Below are positions 1 to 6,574 of a stretch of 12,009 bases of DNA, one piece after another; position 1 is the first letter of the stretch, and the number at the start of each line of letters is the position of its first letter. The position numbers were made by a program, and so were the translations under genes. Under the pieces are notes generated by a model. The model had not been told where the DNA came from and searched no databases. It worked only from the letters and a program-made list of their open reading frames with translations. This DNA comes from JAIEPT01 sp038217425 (GTDB lineage: Bacteria; Planctomycetota; Planctomycetia; Gemmatales; Gemmataceae), in contig JBBQPM010000203.1 of NCBI GenBank assembly GCA_038217425.1, positions 1 through 12,009 on the forward strand. Reading direction: 5' to 3'.

Positions 1-28
1 GAGCGGCGAACCCGGAGGTCCGCCGCTC
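1..28. repeat. GC-rich hairpin, possible terminator of the DUF2330 gene
   Basis: Bases 1-8 (gagcggcg) are the exact reverse complement of bases 21-28 (cgccgctc), giving an 8-bp stem with a 12-base loop. It lies 27 bases beyond the stop codon of the minus-strand DUF2330 gene, where a terminator would be expected. No T-run is visible on the minus strand because the window ends here, so intrinsic termination cannot be judged. It could equally be the edge of a dispersed palindromic repeat. Confidence 0.4.
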
Positions 29-55
29 GCCCAATCAACAAAAGGACGCCCCGGC

Positions 56-1429
56 TCACGGGGGCGACGTCGGCAGGATCTCCTGGTATTCCGATTCATC
101 CTCGGCTTCGTTGTAGCGTGCCGGGATGATGACGAGGTCGTCGTTCATCTCGTCCCGGGCGAAGATCTTGCGGAATTTCGTCACGAACTGCCCGTCGCGC
201 AGATGGCCGCGAAGCTGGGCGAGTTGCCGAAGATCCTCGTCGGGAGCGTGCCGGACGAGGTAGCCGAAGGGACGCTCTTGCTGCGCCTTGGCGAGCCGGG
301 CGTTGATGATCTTGATGACGGCGGGACCTTTTTTCGGGTCGTTGACGTCGGCCTGGGTGAACCCGGCGTCCGGGTCGGGGACGGTTTCGCCGTAGCCTTC
401 GCCGTTTAAGATCTTGATATCGCTGGCGGTGAGTTTGCGGGCCCATTCCATGGTGGTGGGGACGTGTCCGCGCTTGTTGGGTTGCGGGCGGACGCCGGGC
501 TGGAAGTTGAAGTCGAGCTGCCCGGCGCGGGCCATCAGGACGGGGATGCGCTGGTTGAAGCGCTTGAGCCACACCACGCCGCCGCCGGGGAGGCCGTCCG
601 GCGTACAGCCCATCGCGCCCTGAAGTTGCGGCAACCACGTGTACTGATACGTGAAGTCCCCTTCGAGATCGACTTTCGTCGGCGCCTGCACGTAGAACAG
701 GGCTTCGGTCTTATCCTTCACGGAGAGCTGCGTGATCTTGAGGGGATAGACGAGCTTGTCGCTGGCGAACTGGAACCGCGTGGGCGAGACTTCGCCGGCG
801 AAGGAGCCGTCCTTGTTGCGCTTCATCTGCATGGTGTCGATCTTCATGACGGTGAAGAGCCACTTTTTCTGGATGTAAAAGTTGAGCGTCGCTTCGTCGC
901 CGGAGTAGGAATATTCGTGATCCTTGAGCCACTGGAAGAGATCGTCCGCCCGGCCCGCTTCGATGATCTTGTAGTCGAGCGAACCGACAATGCCGGCTTC
1001 GAGAATCTTGATCGCCGGCGGACGAGCGTTGCCGGCACCGCGCTGCGCATCGCGATCCTGGGCGGCCATCTCGCGCATCATCAAAATGCGCGGCCTTGCG
1101 AATTGCAGCTGCGGCAGCAACTTCGACTGAGCGGTCTCGCGCTTCTTGAGAATTGTGTAAACCGCGAGATGCTTGAAGAAATCTCTGGGCATCTCGTGCA
1201 GCTTCGGCTGCGTCGGCGTCGGAATCACCATGCCGAAATCGAGGGCGTTGCCTTCGAACTTCGGTTGCACCGTGAACGTCTCGACCTTCTCGACCGGATC
1301 CCAGCTCAAAAAGACTTTCTGAGCGGGCTGCAAGATGTCGGAGTTCTTGGCGGAGAAATAACAACACGCAGCCTGGCTTTGGCCGGCAAGAACCGCGAAT
1401 AGCCCGAGGCATCCGAGAAATCGGCGCAT
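56..1429 (-). CDS. DUF2330 domain-containing secreted protein
   Basis: Predicted protein of 457 residues. The start at 1429 is chosen because AAGGAG (1437-1442) lies 7 bases upstream and the protein then opens with a typical Sec signal peptide (MRRFLGCLGLFAVLAGQSQA, probable cleavage after residue 20); the open frame runs further upstream but only through repeat DNA. The mature protein begins with a Cys pair (ACCYFSA). A stretch follows that I recognise as DUF2330: a KVFLSWDP strand, then VETFTVQPKFEGNALDFGMVIPTP, with the FxGxAxDFxxVxPxP pattern. No C-terminal membrane segment is seen, so the product is probably periplasmic or exported. The family's molecular function is unknown to me. The gene is monocistronic, with the nearest same-strand gene ending at 1701. 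Family assignment is fairly sure; function is not assigned. Confidence 0.85.
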   Translation of the reverse strand: MRRFLGCLGLFAVLAGQSQAACCYFSAKNSDILQPAQKVFLSWDPVEKVETFTVQPKFEGNALDFGMVIPTPTQPKLHEMPRDFFKHLAVYTILKKRETAQSKLLPQLQFARPRILMMREMAAQDRDAQRGAGNARPPAIKILEAGIVGSLDYKIIEAGRADDLFQWLKDHEYSYSGDEATLNFYIQKKWLFTVMKIDTMQMKRNKDGSFAGEVSPTRFQFASDKLVYPLKITQLSVKDKTEALFYVQAPTKVDLEGDFTYQYTWLPQLQGAMGCTPDGLPGGGVVWLKRFNQRIPVLMARAGQLDFNFQPGVRPQPNKRGHVPTTMEWARKLTASDIKILNGEGYGETVPDPDAGFTQADVNDPKKGPAVIKIINARLAKAQQERPFGYLVRHAPDEDLRQLAQLRGHLRDGQFVTKFRKIFARDEMNDDLVIIPARYNEAEDESEYQEILPTSPP

Positions 1430-1700
1430 GGCTTGGCTCCTTGGAATCGTTGACGCATGACCACACTTAAGACGACGTCGATCGTAACAAAGTCGGAGAA
1501 AAGTGGATACAGACTTTCGGCGGTATAGTGACGCCCTTGCGGGCCTTCCAATCGCGTTCGGCTTGCTCGACCCGCTGCCGAAGCGTGGGGCGATCCAGAA
1601 ACGCCATGGAATCCGCAAAAAAGCCGATCGGCCGACGTGAACTCCGGGCGCTGACGCGACCCGGCTCGCCGTGACCGATGGGCAATGCAAACGCTAACCG
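1430..1700. other. 271-base intergenic region upstream of the DUF2330 gene
   Basis: No convincing gene. All three minus-strand frames stay open for a while, but the translations are Arg/Ser-rich, differ between frames and show no family pattern. The stretch holds the first unit of a direct repeat (1641-1702). On the minus strand, TTGGAA then 18 bases then TATACC (about 1524-1553) is a weak promoter candidate for the DUF2330 gene, followed by a leader of roughly 90 bases. Confidence 0.5.
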
Positions 1701-1702
1701 TT
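1641..1702 (-). repeat. Direct repeat unit 1 (30-bp core plus 21-bp tail)
   Basis: The 30-base core at 1641-1670 recurs at 1725-1754 with a single C/T difference. A second conserved block (1682-1702, containing tgcaaacg) recurs at 1759-1779 with about six mismatches. The two units therefore lie in direct orientation about 84 bases apart. Read on the minus strand, the core translates as GEPGRVSARS in one frame. The core holds a short CCGGG/CCCGG self-complementary pair. I remember similar peptides as recurrent in planctomycete predictions, which suggests a genome-wide repeat family; this is recollection only. Confidence 0.7.
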
Positions 1703-2150
1703 AGGGAGATTGTAAGGTCTCGATACTCCGGGCGCTGACGCGACTCGGCTCGCCCTCTGCAGTGCAAACGTGAGCCGCTCTAGAATCCGCATCTGCTCGG
1801 CGGTCAAGCAGCAGCGTGGGATTGCACGGGTCGCTCTTTTCCGGAACCCGTGGCGGCGGGCTTCCCACCTTGCCGTCTGCGGCCGGGCAAGCTGGGAAGC
1901 TCGTCGCCACGACCGGAGCCTGCTCACGCTTCAGGGTCGGCGGCGCGGGCTCGGCGGGTTGCGGCGTCAGTTCGGCGGTTTCCGGCTCAGGCGCCCTGAG
2001 CAGTGCGCCGGGTTTGCCGAGGATGTACGGCAGGATCATCTTGGCGGCGGTAAGGTTGCCTTCCATTGCCCTGGCGTACAGGACGCGGGCCAGGGCCTGG
2101 ACTTCCTCGACGGTGAAAGCGTCGGCGAACACGGCTTGCAGGCAGGTCAT
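1701..2150 (-). CDS. Small protein of unknown function with a repeat-derived tail
   Basis: Predicted protein of 149 residues. GGGGAG (2158-2163) lies 7 bases before the ATG, and a sigma70-like promoter lies upstream, so expression is credible. Residues 10-50 form an amphipathic helical region (FTVEEVQALARVLYARAMEG, then NLTAAKMILPYILGKPG). The alternation 'step through helix, then G-(D/N)-x-x-AAK, then GKP' resembles short DNA-packaging-like or mobile-element-associated hypothetical proteins, but I cannot assign a family. Residues 52-115 are Pro/Glu-rich and probably disordered. The last 20 or so residues are encoded by a dispersed repeat, so the original C terminus may have been replaced or extended. 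There is no signal peptide or membrane segment. The start and N-terminal half are likely real; the tail may be non-functional. Confidence 0.6.
   Translation of the reverse strand: MTCLQAVFADAFTVEEVQALARVLYARAMEGNLTAAKMILPYILGKPGALLRAPEPETAELTPQPAEPAPPTLKREQAPVVATSFPACPAADGKVGSPPPRVPEKSDPCNPTLLLDRRADADSRAAHVCTAEGEPSRVSARSIETLQSP
1725..1779 (-). repeat. Direct repeat unit 2, inside the 3' end of a small gene
   Basis: This copy matches the unit at 1641-1702: 29 of 30 bases in the core (1725-1754), plus the second block at 1759-1779. It is read in frame by the small minus-strand gene at 1701-2150, where the core encodes residues 133-142 (GEPSRVSARS). The spacing between the two blocks is shorter here (4 bases) than in unit 1 (11 bases). 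Confidence 0.7.
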
Positions 2151-2171
2151 GGGCGATCTCCCCGAATGGAA

Positions 2172-2200
2172 CGTGATATGTCTATATGTACATTATCACG
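2172..2200. promoter_or_regulatory. Operator-like palindrome upstream of the small gene
   Basis: cgtgatatgt (2172-2181) and acattatcacg (2190-2200) form a 10-bp inverted repeat interrupted by one bulged base, with an 8-base AT-rich centre. It overlaps the -10 element of the minus-strand promoter and lies about 20 bases before the ATG at 2150. That placement suits a repressor site, possibly autoregulatory. It could alternatively be a hairpin in the 3' region of lpxB. Confidence 0.35.
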
Positions 2201-2219
2201 ATCACCCAGGTCGCGTCAA
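2192..2219 (-). promoter_or_regulatory. Sigma70-like promoter for the small gene at 1701-2150
   Basis: On the minus strand TTGACG (2214-2219) is followed after 16 bases by GATAAT (2192-2197). This gives five of six matches to each consensus hexamer, in an otherwise GC-rich setting. The predicted transcript would begin near 2185 and give a leader of about 35 bases containing the ribosome binding site. Confidence 0.45.
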
Positions 2220-2245
2220 CCATTTTCCGCGCGCTTTTCGGAATT

Positions 2246-3391
2246 TCACGCCGCGCGCGTCTTTGACGCACGCAATGTTTCGAGGATGTAGTCCGCGGTT
2301 CGGGCGCAGGCGCCGGGCTTGGCCACCTCGTGACATAGGGCTGTCAATTCGTCGCGCTTCGCCTGGTATTTCGCCGGGTCGCTGAGCCAGCCGAGCACGT
2401 GTTCCGCCATCTGCGGCGCCGGGCACTGGTGCACCGGGAACTCCGGGAACACCGCGCGCTGCGCGATCAGGTTTACCAGCGTGATGTACGGCACGCGAAT
2501 GAAGTGCTTGGCGACGTTGTAAAACAGACGCGTCATTCGATAAAGAATCACCGTCGGCTTTCGGCGCCACATGATCTCCAGCGACACCGAACCCGATACG
2601 CTCACCACCGCCTTGGCCAACTCCAGAATCTCCGGCGTCCGCGCGATATAGGTCTTTATTGGTAGCGGCGCATGGGTGCGGAGATACTCGTCGACCATCT
2701 CTTTCTGATGCGGCTTGAAACAGGCGATCATGAAACGCGTGTCGGGCCTGGCCTGGTGAATGTGCTGGGCGGTGCGGTAAAGACTGCCGATGTTGTGCTT
2801 CACTTCTTTCGTGCGCGAACCCGGCAGCAGCGCGATGATGTCGCCGCCGGGCTGATGCTCTTTCATGAACCCGGCGTCGAGATTCTGCAGCGGCAGCTCG
2901 TCAAAGAACGGATGGCCGACGTAGGTGGCGTCCACGTTGCGCTCCGCGTACCACGCCTTCTCGAACGGCAGCGTGCACAGGACGTGATCGACAAACTTTC
3001 GCATCTTTTCGACGCGGTACTGCAGCCAGGCCCAGATTTGCGGCGGCACGAAGTAGTAGACCGGGATGCCGTGAAACTTCGCCCGCCGGGCCATCCACCA
3101 GTTGAAACCGGGGTAATCGACGAGGACGACGGCGTCGGGGCGGTGATGGCGAAAGTAGCGGTCGGCCTGCGAGATCAGGCTGAGAAACGTCGTCGCATTG
3201 GCCAACACTTCGGTGAACCACATGACCGAATGGTCGGCGAGCGGGTACTTGAGATCGCAGCCGGCGCTCGCCATCAAGGGCCCGCCGAAGCCTTCGCACT
3301 GGATGGACGGATCGCGTTGGCGGAGTTCGCGGATGAGGTTGGAGGCGTGGATGTCGCCGCTCGGTTCGCCTGCGGAGAAGAAGATTTTCAT
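2246..3391 (-). CDS. lpxB: Lipid-A-disaccharide synthase LpxB
   Basis: Predicted protein of 381 residues, the usual length. LpxB joins UDP-2,3-diacylglucosamine to 2,3-diacylglucosamine-1-phosphate (lipid X), making the beta-1,6-linked lipid A disaccharide on the cytoplasmic face of the inner membrane. The N-terminal signature GEPSGDIHAS (residues 8-17) fixes the start. Further family blocks are DYPGFN (92-97), VPPQIWAW (115-122), VGHPF (158-162), LLPGSRTKEV (188-197) and SGSVSLEIMWRRKPTVILYRM in the C-terminal half, the GT-B donor-binding region. It is the last gene of the lpxD-lpxI-lpxB run, 103 bases after lpxI. That gap is occupied by a palindromic element. The ribosome binding site is weak: only GGGG 6 bases before the ATG. 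Confidence 0.97.
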   Translation of the reverse strand: MKIFFSAGEPSGDIHASNLIRELRQRDPSIQCEGFGGPLMASAGCDLKYPLADHSVMWFTEVLANATTFLSLISQADRYFRHHRPDAVVLVDYPGFNWWMARRAKFHGIPVYYFVPPQIWAWLQYRVEKMRKFVDHVLCTLPFEKAWYAERNVDATYVGHPFFDELPLQNLDAGFMKEHQPGGDIIALLPGSRTKEVKHNIGSLYRTAQHIHQARPDTRFMIACFKPHQKEMVDEYLRTHAPLPIKTYIARTPEILELAKAVVSVSGSVSLEIMWRRKPTVILYRMTRLFYNVAKHFIRVPYITLVNLIAQRAVFPEFPVHQCPAPQMAEHVLGWLSDPAKYQAKRDELTALCHEVAKPGACARTADYILETLRASKTRAA

Positions 3392-3402
3392 GAAGAACCC
3401 CG

Positions 3403-3488
3403 AAAGCCCAGGGGTGAGGTACTCCGAACCCCTGGGATAATGCGAGCGCGAATCCCCGGGGTTCGGAGTACCTCACCCGCGGGGCTTT
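3403..3488. repeat. Long palindromic element between lpxI and lpxB
   Basis: Bases 3412-3432 and 3458-3478 are exact reverse complements (21 bp, containing gaggtactccgaacccc), with a 25-base loop. The stem continues outward imperfectly: aaagccc (3403-3409) pairs with gggcttt (3482-3488). A competing smaller hairpin is possible within the left half: cccagggg at 3407-3414 with cccctggg at 3429-3436. Transcribed from the lpx operon, this would be a very stable stem between two cistrons. There is no following T-run, so it is more likely an RNA-processing or stability element, or a mobile REP-like repeat, than a terminator. Confidence 0.75.
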
Positions 3489-3494
3489 GAAAGG

Positions 3495-4340
3495 TCACGC
3501 CGCGCGGGCGACGATGGTGATGCCGTAGCGGTCGGCCAAGGCGATGGTGGCCGCTTCGTCGATGAGGATGGTCCTGTCCGCCTCGACCGCGAGCACTCTG
3601 CCGCCGGCCTGGCGGATCGATTCGATGGTCGACGTGCCGACGGTGGGGACGTCGAAACGCATGTCTTGCTGCGGCTTGGCGACCTTGACGATCGTGAATC
3701 CGCCCGCCTTGCACAGATCGCCCGCCCGACGGATCGCTTGATCGGTTCCCTCGATCGCCTCGACGGCGATGACCGCGCGGTTCTTCACCGCCACGCTTTG
3801 ACCGACGTCGAGTCGGCCCATTTCCTTGGCCAGCTCCCAGCCGAAAGTGATGTCGGTTTCCTCGGCCGCACTGGGTCGGCGCCGGGTCAGGATGCCTTGC
3901 TTCACGAGTAACTCCGGGCAAAGTTCCAGGGCGGAGCTGCAGGTAATGCCGTCGATCTCGAACTCGCGGATCATGCCCAACAGCAGCGAGTCGTCGCGAT
4001 TGTCCCGGCGTTTGCGGTTGAAGTTGAACCAGAGCTTGATCGCTCGCCAATCCGGGATGTAGCGCAGCAGGTAGAACGGCAGAAACATCTTCGTCTTGTG
4101 GACCTTGCCCGCCATCACGAAACGCTTCACGCCTTCGCGTTTGAAGCAGCGGATCATGCGGCCCAGCTTGGCGACGCCGGTCCAGTAGAACTTCGTCGAG
4201 ATCCCGCGCAACTCCTCCGACGCTTCGCCGGAGATGGCGACGGTGACGAGCGGGATGCCGAGCTCGCGCGTCTTCTCGGCGAAGACGATGGGGAAGCGTC
4301 CCCAGCCCGCGATCAGGCCAATCGGTTCGGCGCCGGTCAT
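3495..4340 (-). CDS. lpxI: UDP-2,3-diacylglucosamine diphosphatase LpxI
   Basis: Predicted protein of 281 residues, normal for the family (formerly DUF1009). LpxI hydrolyses UDP-2,3-diacylglucosamine to lipid X and UMP, replacing the unrelated LpxH found in enterobacteria. The N-terminal domain starts with GLIAGWGRFPIVFA (residues 8-21). The C-terminal domain carries KPQQDMRFDVPTVGTSTIE (222-240). In it, D226 appears to correspond to the catalytic Asp described for Caulobacter LpxI (D225). The start at 4340 overlaps the lpxD stop by 4 bases (ATGA), with AAGGAG (4349-4354) 8 bases upstream, so translational coupling to lpxD is likely. The reading frame stays open upstream through lpxD, but the overlap and ribosome binding site identify the true start. 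Confidence 0.95.
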   Translation of the reverse strand: MTGAEPIGLIAGWGRFPIVFAEKTRELGIPLVTVAISGEASEELRGISTKFYWTGVAKLGRMIRCFKREGVKRFVMAGKVHKTKMFLPFYLLRYIPDWRAIKLWFNFNRKRRDNRDDSLLLGMIREFEIDGITCSSALELCPELLVKQGILTRRRPSAAEETDITFGWELAKEMGRLDVGQSVAVKNRAVIAVEAIEGTDQAIRRAGDLCKAGGFTIVKVAKPQQDMRFDVPTVGTSTIESIRQAGGRVLAVEADRTILIDEAATIALADRYGITIVARAA

Positions 4341-5365
4341 GCCGCCTTCTCCTTGGGACTTACTTGATCCTTCAGCAGACGCACGTCGTCGCGGATGCTT
4401 TCGATACGGCCGATCTGGACGAGCTGGCGTTTGAAGTCGCGTTCGGGCATGGCGGGGATGCCGACCCAGCGTTCGCCGGCGGGGATGCTTTTGGAAACGC
4501 CCGACTTGGCGCCGATCTGCACGCCGTCGCCGATGGTGAGATGGTCGACGATGCCGACCTGCCCGGCGACCATGACGTAGTTGCCGAGCGTCGAAGACCC
4601 AGCCACGCCGACCTGACTGACGAGGATGACGTGTTTGCCGATCTTGCAGTTGTGGCCGATCTGGACCATGTTGTCGAGCTTGGAACCTTCGCCGACGACG
4701 GTGGAGCCGAAGGTGCCGCGATCGATGCAGGTGCCCGCGCCAATCTCGACGTCGCTCTGGATTTCGACGCGTCCGAGCTGCGGGATCTTGACATGCTTGC
4801 CCTGGGCGAAGCGGTAGCCGAACCCGTCGGAGCCGATGACGGCATGTGCGTGGAGAATGACGCGGTCGCCGAGTACGGTCTGGTCGTAGAGGACGACATG
4901 GGGGAAGAGGGTGACGTCGTCGCCGAGGACGCAGTCGGCTCCGACGGTGACGCCGGGATGGATGCGGGCGTTTTTCCCGATGCGCGTGCCGGGTCCGACG
5001 TAGGCGCCGGGCCCGATCCAGGCGTCGGCGCCGATCTGCGCGGTGGCGTCGATGAAGGCGCGGGGATCGATGCCGGTGGAAGGGCGGACTGGTCGATTCT
5101 GCAGATGCTGCACGATGGCGATGAAGGCCAGGAGCGGATCGTCGGCGACAATGAGCGTCTTGCCAGGAGCGAGGATCTTTTCGGGCGCGACGGCGACTTG
5201 AGCGGGGGAGTTGAGGAACGCCTCGAGATATTTGTCCTGTTCGACGAAGGTGACGTCGCCGGCCTGGGCTTCGCCGAGGGATCGCGCCGATTCGATGACG
5301 AGATCGGGATCGCCGCGGAGTTTGCCGTGAACGAGTTGGGAGAGTTGTTGCGCGGTGACAGCCAC
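4337..5365 (-). CDS. lpxD: UDP-3-O-(3-hydroxyacyl)glucosamine N-acyltransferase LpxD
   Basis: Predicted protein of 342 residues if translation starts at GTG 5365; typical length is about 340. LpxD transfers a 3-hydroxyacyl chain from ACP to the 2-amino group of UDP-3-O-acylglucosamine. Residues 1-100 are the uridine-binding N-terminal domain. Residues 100-300 are hexapeptide repeats of the left-handed beta-helix (for example IGADAWIGPGAYVGPGTRIG). The LpxD hallmark GSDGFGY is at 178-184. H238 in QIGHNC aligns with the E. coli catalytic His239. A short C-terminal helix follows. GTG is preferred: AAAGGA lies 7 bases upstream, there is no in-frame ATG nearby, and the product then starts like other LpxD proteins (AVTAQQLSQL). 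It is first in the lpx run and diverges from accD. Confidence 0.96.
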   Translation of the reverse strand: MAVTAQQLSQLVHGKLRGDPDLVIESARSLGEAQAGDVTFVEQDKYLEAFLNSPAQVAVAPEKILAPGKTLIVADDPLLAFIAIVQHLQNRPVRPSTGIDPRAFIDATAQIGADAWIGPGAYVGPGTRIGKNARIHPGVTVGADCVLGDDVTLFPHVVLYDQTVLGDRVILHAHAVIGSDGFGYRFAQGKHVKIPQLGRVEIQSDVEIGAGTCIDRGTFGSTVVGEGSKLDNMVQIGHNCKIGKHVILVSQVGVAGSSTLGNYVMVAGQVGIVDHLTIGDGVQIGAKSGVSKSIPAGERWVGIPAMPERDFKRQLVQIGRIESIRDDVRLLKDQVSPKEKAA

Positions 5366-5414
5366 AGGAGCATCCTTTCTGCCTGGGAGCCGGGTCGTAC
5401 GGGATTGAAGCGGA

Positions 5415-5443
5415 ATGATAAAACAAGCGGGCGAAACGAGCAA
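5415..5443 (-). promoter_or_regulatory. Candidate promoter of the lpxD-lpxI-lpxB operon
   Basis: On the minus strand TTGCTC (5438-5443), a 17-base spacer and TATCAT (5415-5420) match the sigma70 consensus at four and five of six positions. The predicted start, near 5408, leaves a leader of about 43 bases before the GTG at 5365. It lies in one of the few AT-richer patches of the lpxD/accD intergenic region. Confidence 0.4.
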
Positions 5444-5522
5444 GGCAAGTTTTTCGGGGGGCGAACGACGGGGGGCGCCGTTTGCACGTTGACATTGGGC
5501 TGAGCGGGGGGTTGGTAGACGA

Positions 5523-5619
5523 GGGGACTTTATTTCCCCGGCGGGTCGGGCAGACAAATTCCAGAGGGGTCTGCCCATGTCGGTTGCGATGCGTACATTA
5601 TGCGGATACGGAAATCCGC
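5523..5619 (+). promoter_or_regulatory. Structured leader upstream of accD
   Basis: Three small hairpins follow one another: gggga/tcccc (5523-5527 with 5535-5539), gggcagac/gtctgccc (5548-5555 with 5569-5576, a perfect 8-bp stem with a 13-base loop) and gcggat/atccgc (5602-5607 with 5614-5619). A perfect TTGACA at 5489-5494 could be a -35 element, but no good -10 follows at the right distance. The second stem covers part of the purine-rich segment before an upstream in-frame ATG at 5577. Whether the leader is regulatory is inference. Confidence 0.3.
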
Positions 5620-5651
5620 AAGCGCCTGTGTGGCGGGGAGGCCAATCGGCC

Positions 5652-6473
5652 ATGTCGAATCAGCCGGGTCGCGTCAAACGGGGTGTGCCGGAAGGCCTTT
5701 GGATCCGCTGTCCGCAGTGCAAGGCCACCGTCTTTCGGAAGGAAGCTGAGGCTCGGCAGAACGTCTGCCCCACGTGCGATCATCATTTCTACGTCGCGGC
5801 CCGCGAGCGCATCAAGCAAGTCCTCGACGAAGACAGCTTCGAAGAATGGTTCGCCAACCTGAAGCCGATGGACCCGCTGGAATTCAAGGACCGCGTTCTT
5901 TACGCTCAGCGGCTCAAATCCGAACAGAACAAGACGGGCATGCTCGACGCCGCCGTCGTGGGCCGCGGCTACATTCGCGGCCGGCCGGTCGTCTTCTGCG
6001 TCACCGACTTCGCATTCATGGCCGGCAGCATGGGTTCGGTGGTGGGCGAAAAGCTAACCCGGGCGACGGAAGAAGCGACTCGGCTCAAGCTGCCGCTCAT
6101 CATCATCAGCGGTTCCGGCGGCGGGGCGCGGATGCAGGAGGGGATTCTGTCGCTCATGCAGATGGCGAAGATTTCCGCCGCCCTGGCGCGGTACGATTCC
6201 GCGGGAGGGCTGTACATCGCCATCCTCACCAATCCGACCATGGGGGGCGTCGCCGCCAGCTTCGCCTTGCAAGGAGACCTCACTCTCGCCGAGCCCGGCG
6301 CCCTCATCGGCTTCGCCGGGAAACGGACCATCTGGAACACCGTGCGTCTGGAACTCCCCGAAGGCTTCCAGACCAGCGAATTCCTGCTCAAGCACGGGTT
6401 CATCGACCGTATCGTCCATCGCCGCGACCTGCGCACCGAGCTGGCGCGCATCGTCGATTATTGCGAACATTAG
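5652..6473 (+). CDS. accD: Acetyl-CoA carboxylase carboxyltransferase subunit beta AccD
   Basis: Predicted protein of 273 residues. With AccA it forms the carboxyltransferase that moves CO2 from biotin to acetyl-CoA, giving malonyl-CoA for fatty acid synthesis in the cytoplasm. The N-terminal four-Cys zinc ribbon is seen as CPQC and CPTC, separated as in E. coli AccD, just after the family's VPEGLW. The crotonase-like core follows, with GMLDAAVVGRGYIRGRPVV, DFAFMAGSMGSVVGEK, SGSGGGARMQEG and PTMGGVAASFALQGD. The start at 5652 is supported by GGGGAGG (5635-5641) 10 bases upstream and by the usual distance to VPEGLW. An in-frame ATG at 5577, also with a plausible ribosome binding site, would add 25 residues and cannot be excluded. 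The gene diverges from lpxD, so both lipid pathways share one intergenic region. Confidence 0.95.
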   Translation: MSNQPGRVKRGVPEGLWIRCPQCKATVFRKEAEARQNVCPTCDHHFYVAARERIKQVLDEDSFEEWFANLKPMDPLEFKDRVLYAQRLKSEQNKTGMLDAAVVGRGYIRGRPVVFCVTDFAFMAGSMGSVVGEKLTRATEEATRLKLPLIIISGSGGGARMQEGILSLMQMAKISAALARYDSAGGLYIAILTNPTMGGVAASFALQGDLTLAEPGALIGFAGKRTIWNTVRLELPEGFQTSEFLLKHGFIDRIVHRRDLRTELARIVDYCEH

Positions 6474-6481
6474 TTGCGCTT

Positions 6482-6567
6482 GAGCCCGCAGCGCAAGCAA
6501 GGGTTTGTTGCGGGCCGAGACAGGTTGTTGCGAGGGACGGCTCATCCCTTGCTTGCGCTGCGGGCTC
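6482..6567. repeat. Palindromic element with 22-bp perfect arms between accD and the kinase gene
   Basis: Bases 6482-6503 and 6546-6567 are exact reverse complements over 22 bp (core cgcagcgcaagcaaggg), separated by a 42-base loop. The loop itself holds a short imperfect direct repeat (ggtttgttgcggg / ggttgttgcgagg). The element fills almost the whole 101-base gap between the accD stop and the kinase ATG. Its translations contain SPQRKQG and LACAAGS, peptides I remember from many planctomycete predictions. That suggests a dispersed REP or MITE-like repeat. There is no T-run after the stem. Confidence 0.8.
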
Positions 6568-6574
6568 CAAGATC

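Noticed and set aside
464..1402. A 312-codon plus-strand open frame opposite the DUF2330 gene
   Set aside because: The translation shows the His/Arg/Leu/Glu bias typical of the antisense of a GC-rich gene, with no ribosome binding site or known motif. The minus strand has a signal peptide and a recognisable domain.
1467..1607. Possible 46-residue protein (MAFLDRPTLRQRVEQAERDW...) on the minus strand
   Set aside because: Only a weak ribosome binding site, no recognisable family, and the neighbouring frames look equally plausible. It is kept as part of the intergenic region.
4364..5503. A 379-codon plus-strand Asp/Gly/Ala-rich open frame opposite lpxD
   Set aside because: The apparent repeats are the antisense of the LpxD hexapeptide repeats; there is no start signal or independent family evidence.
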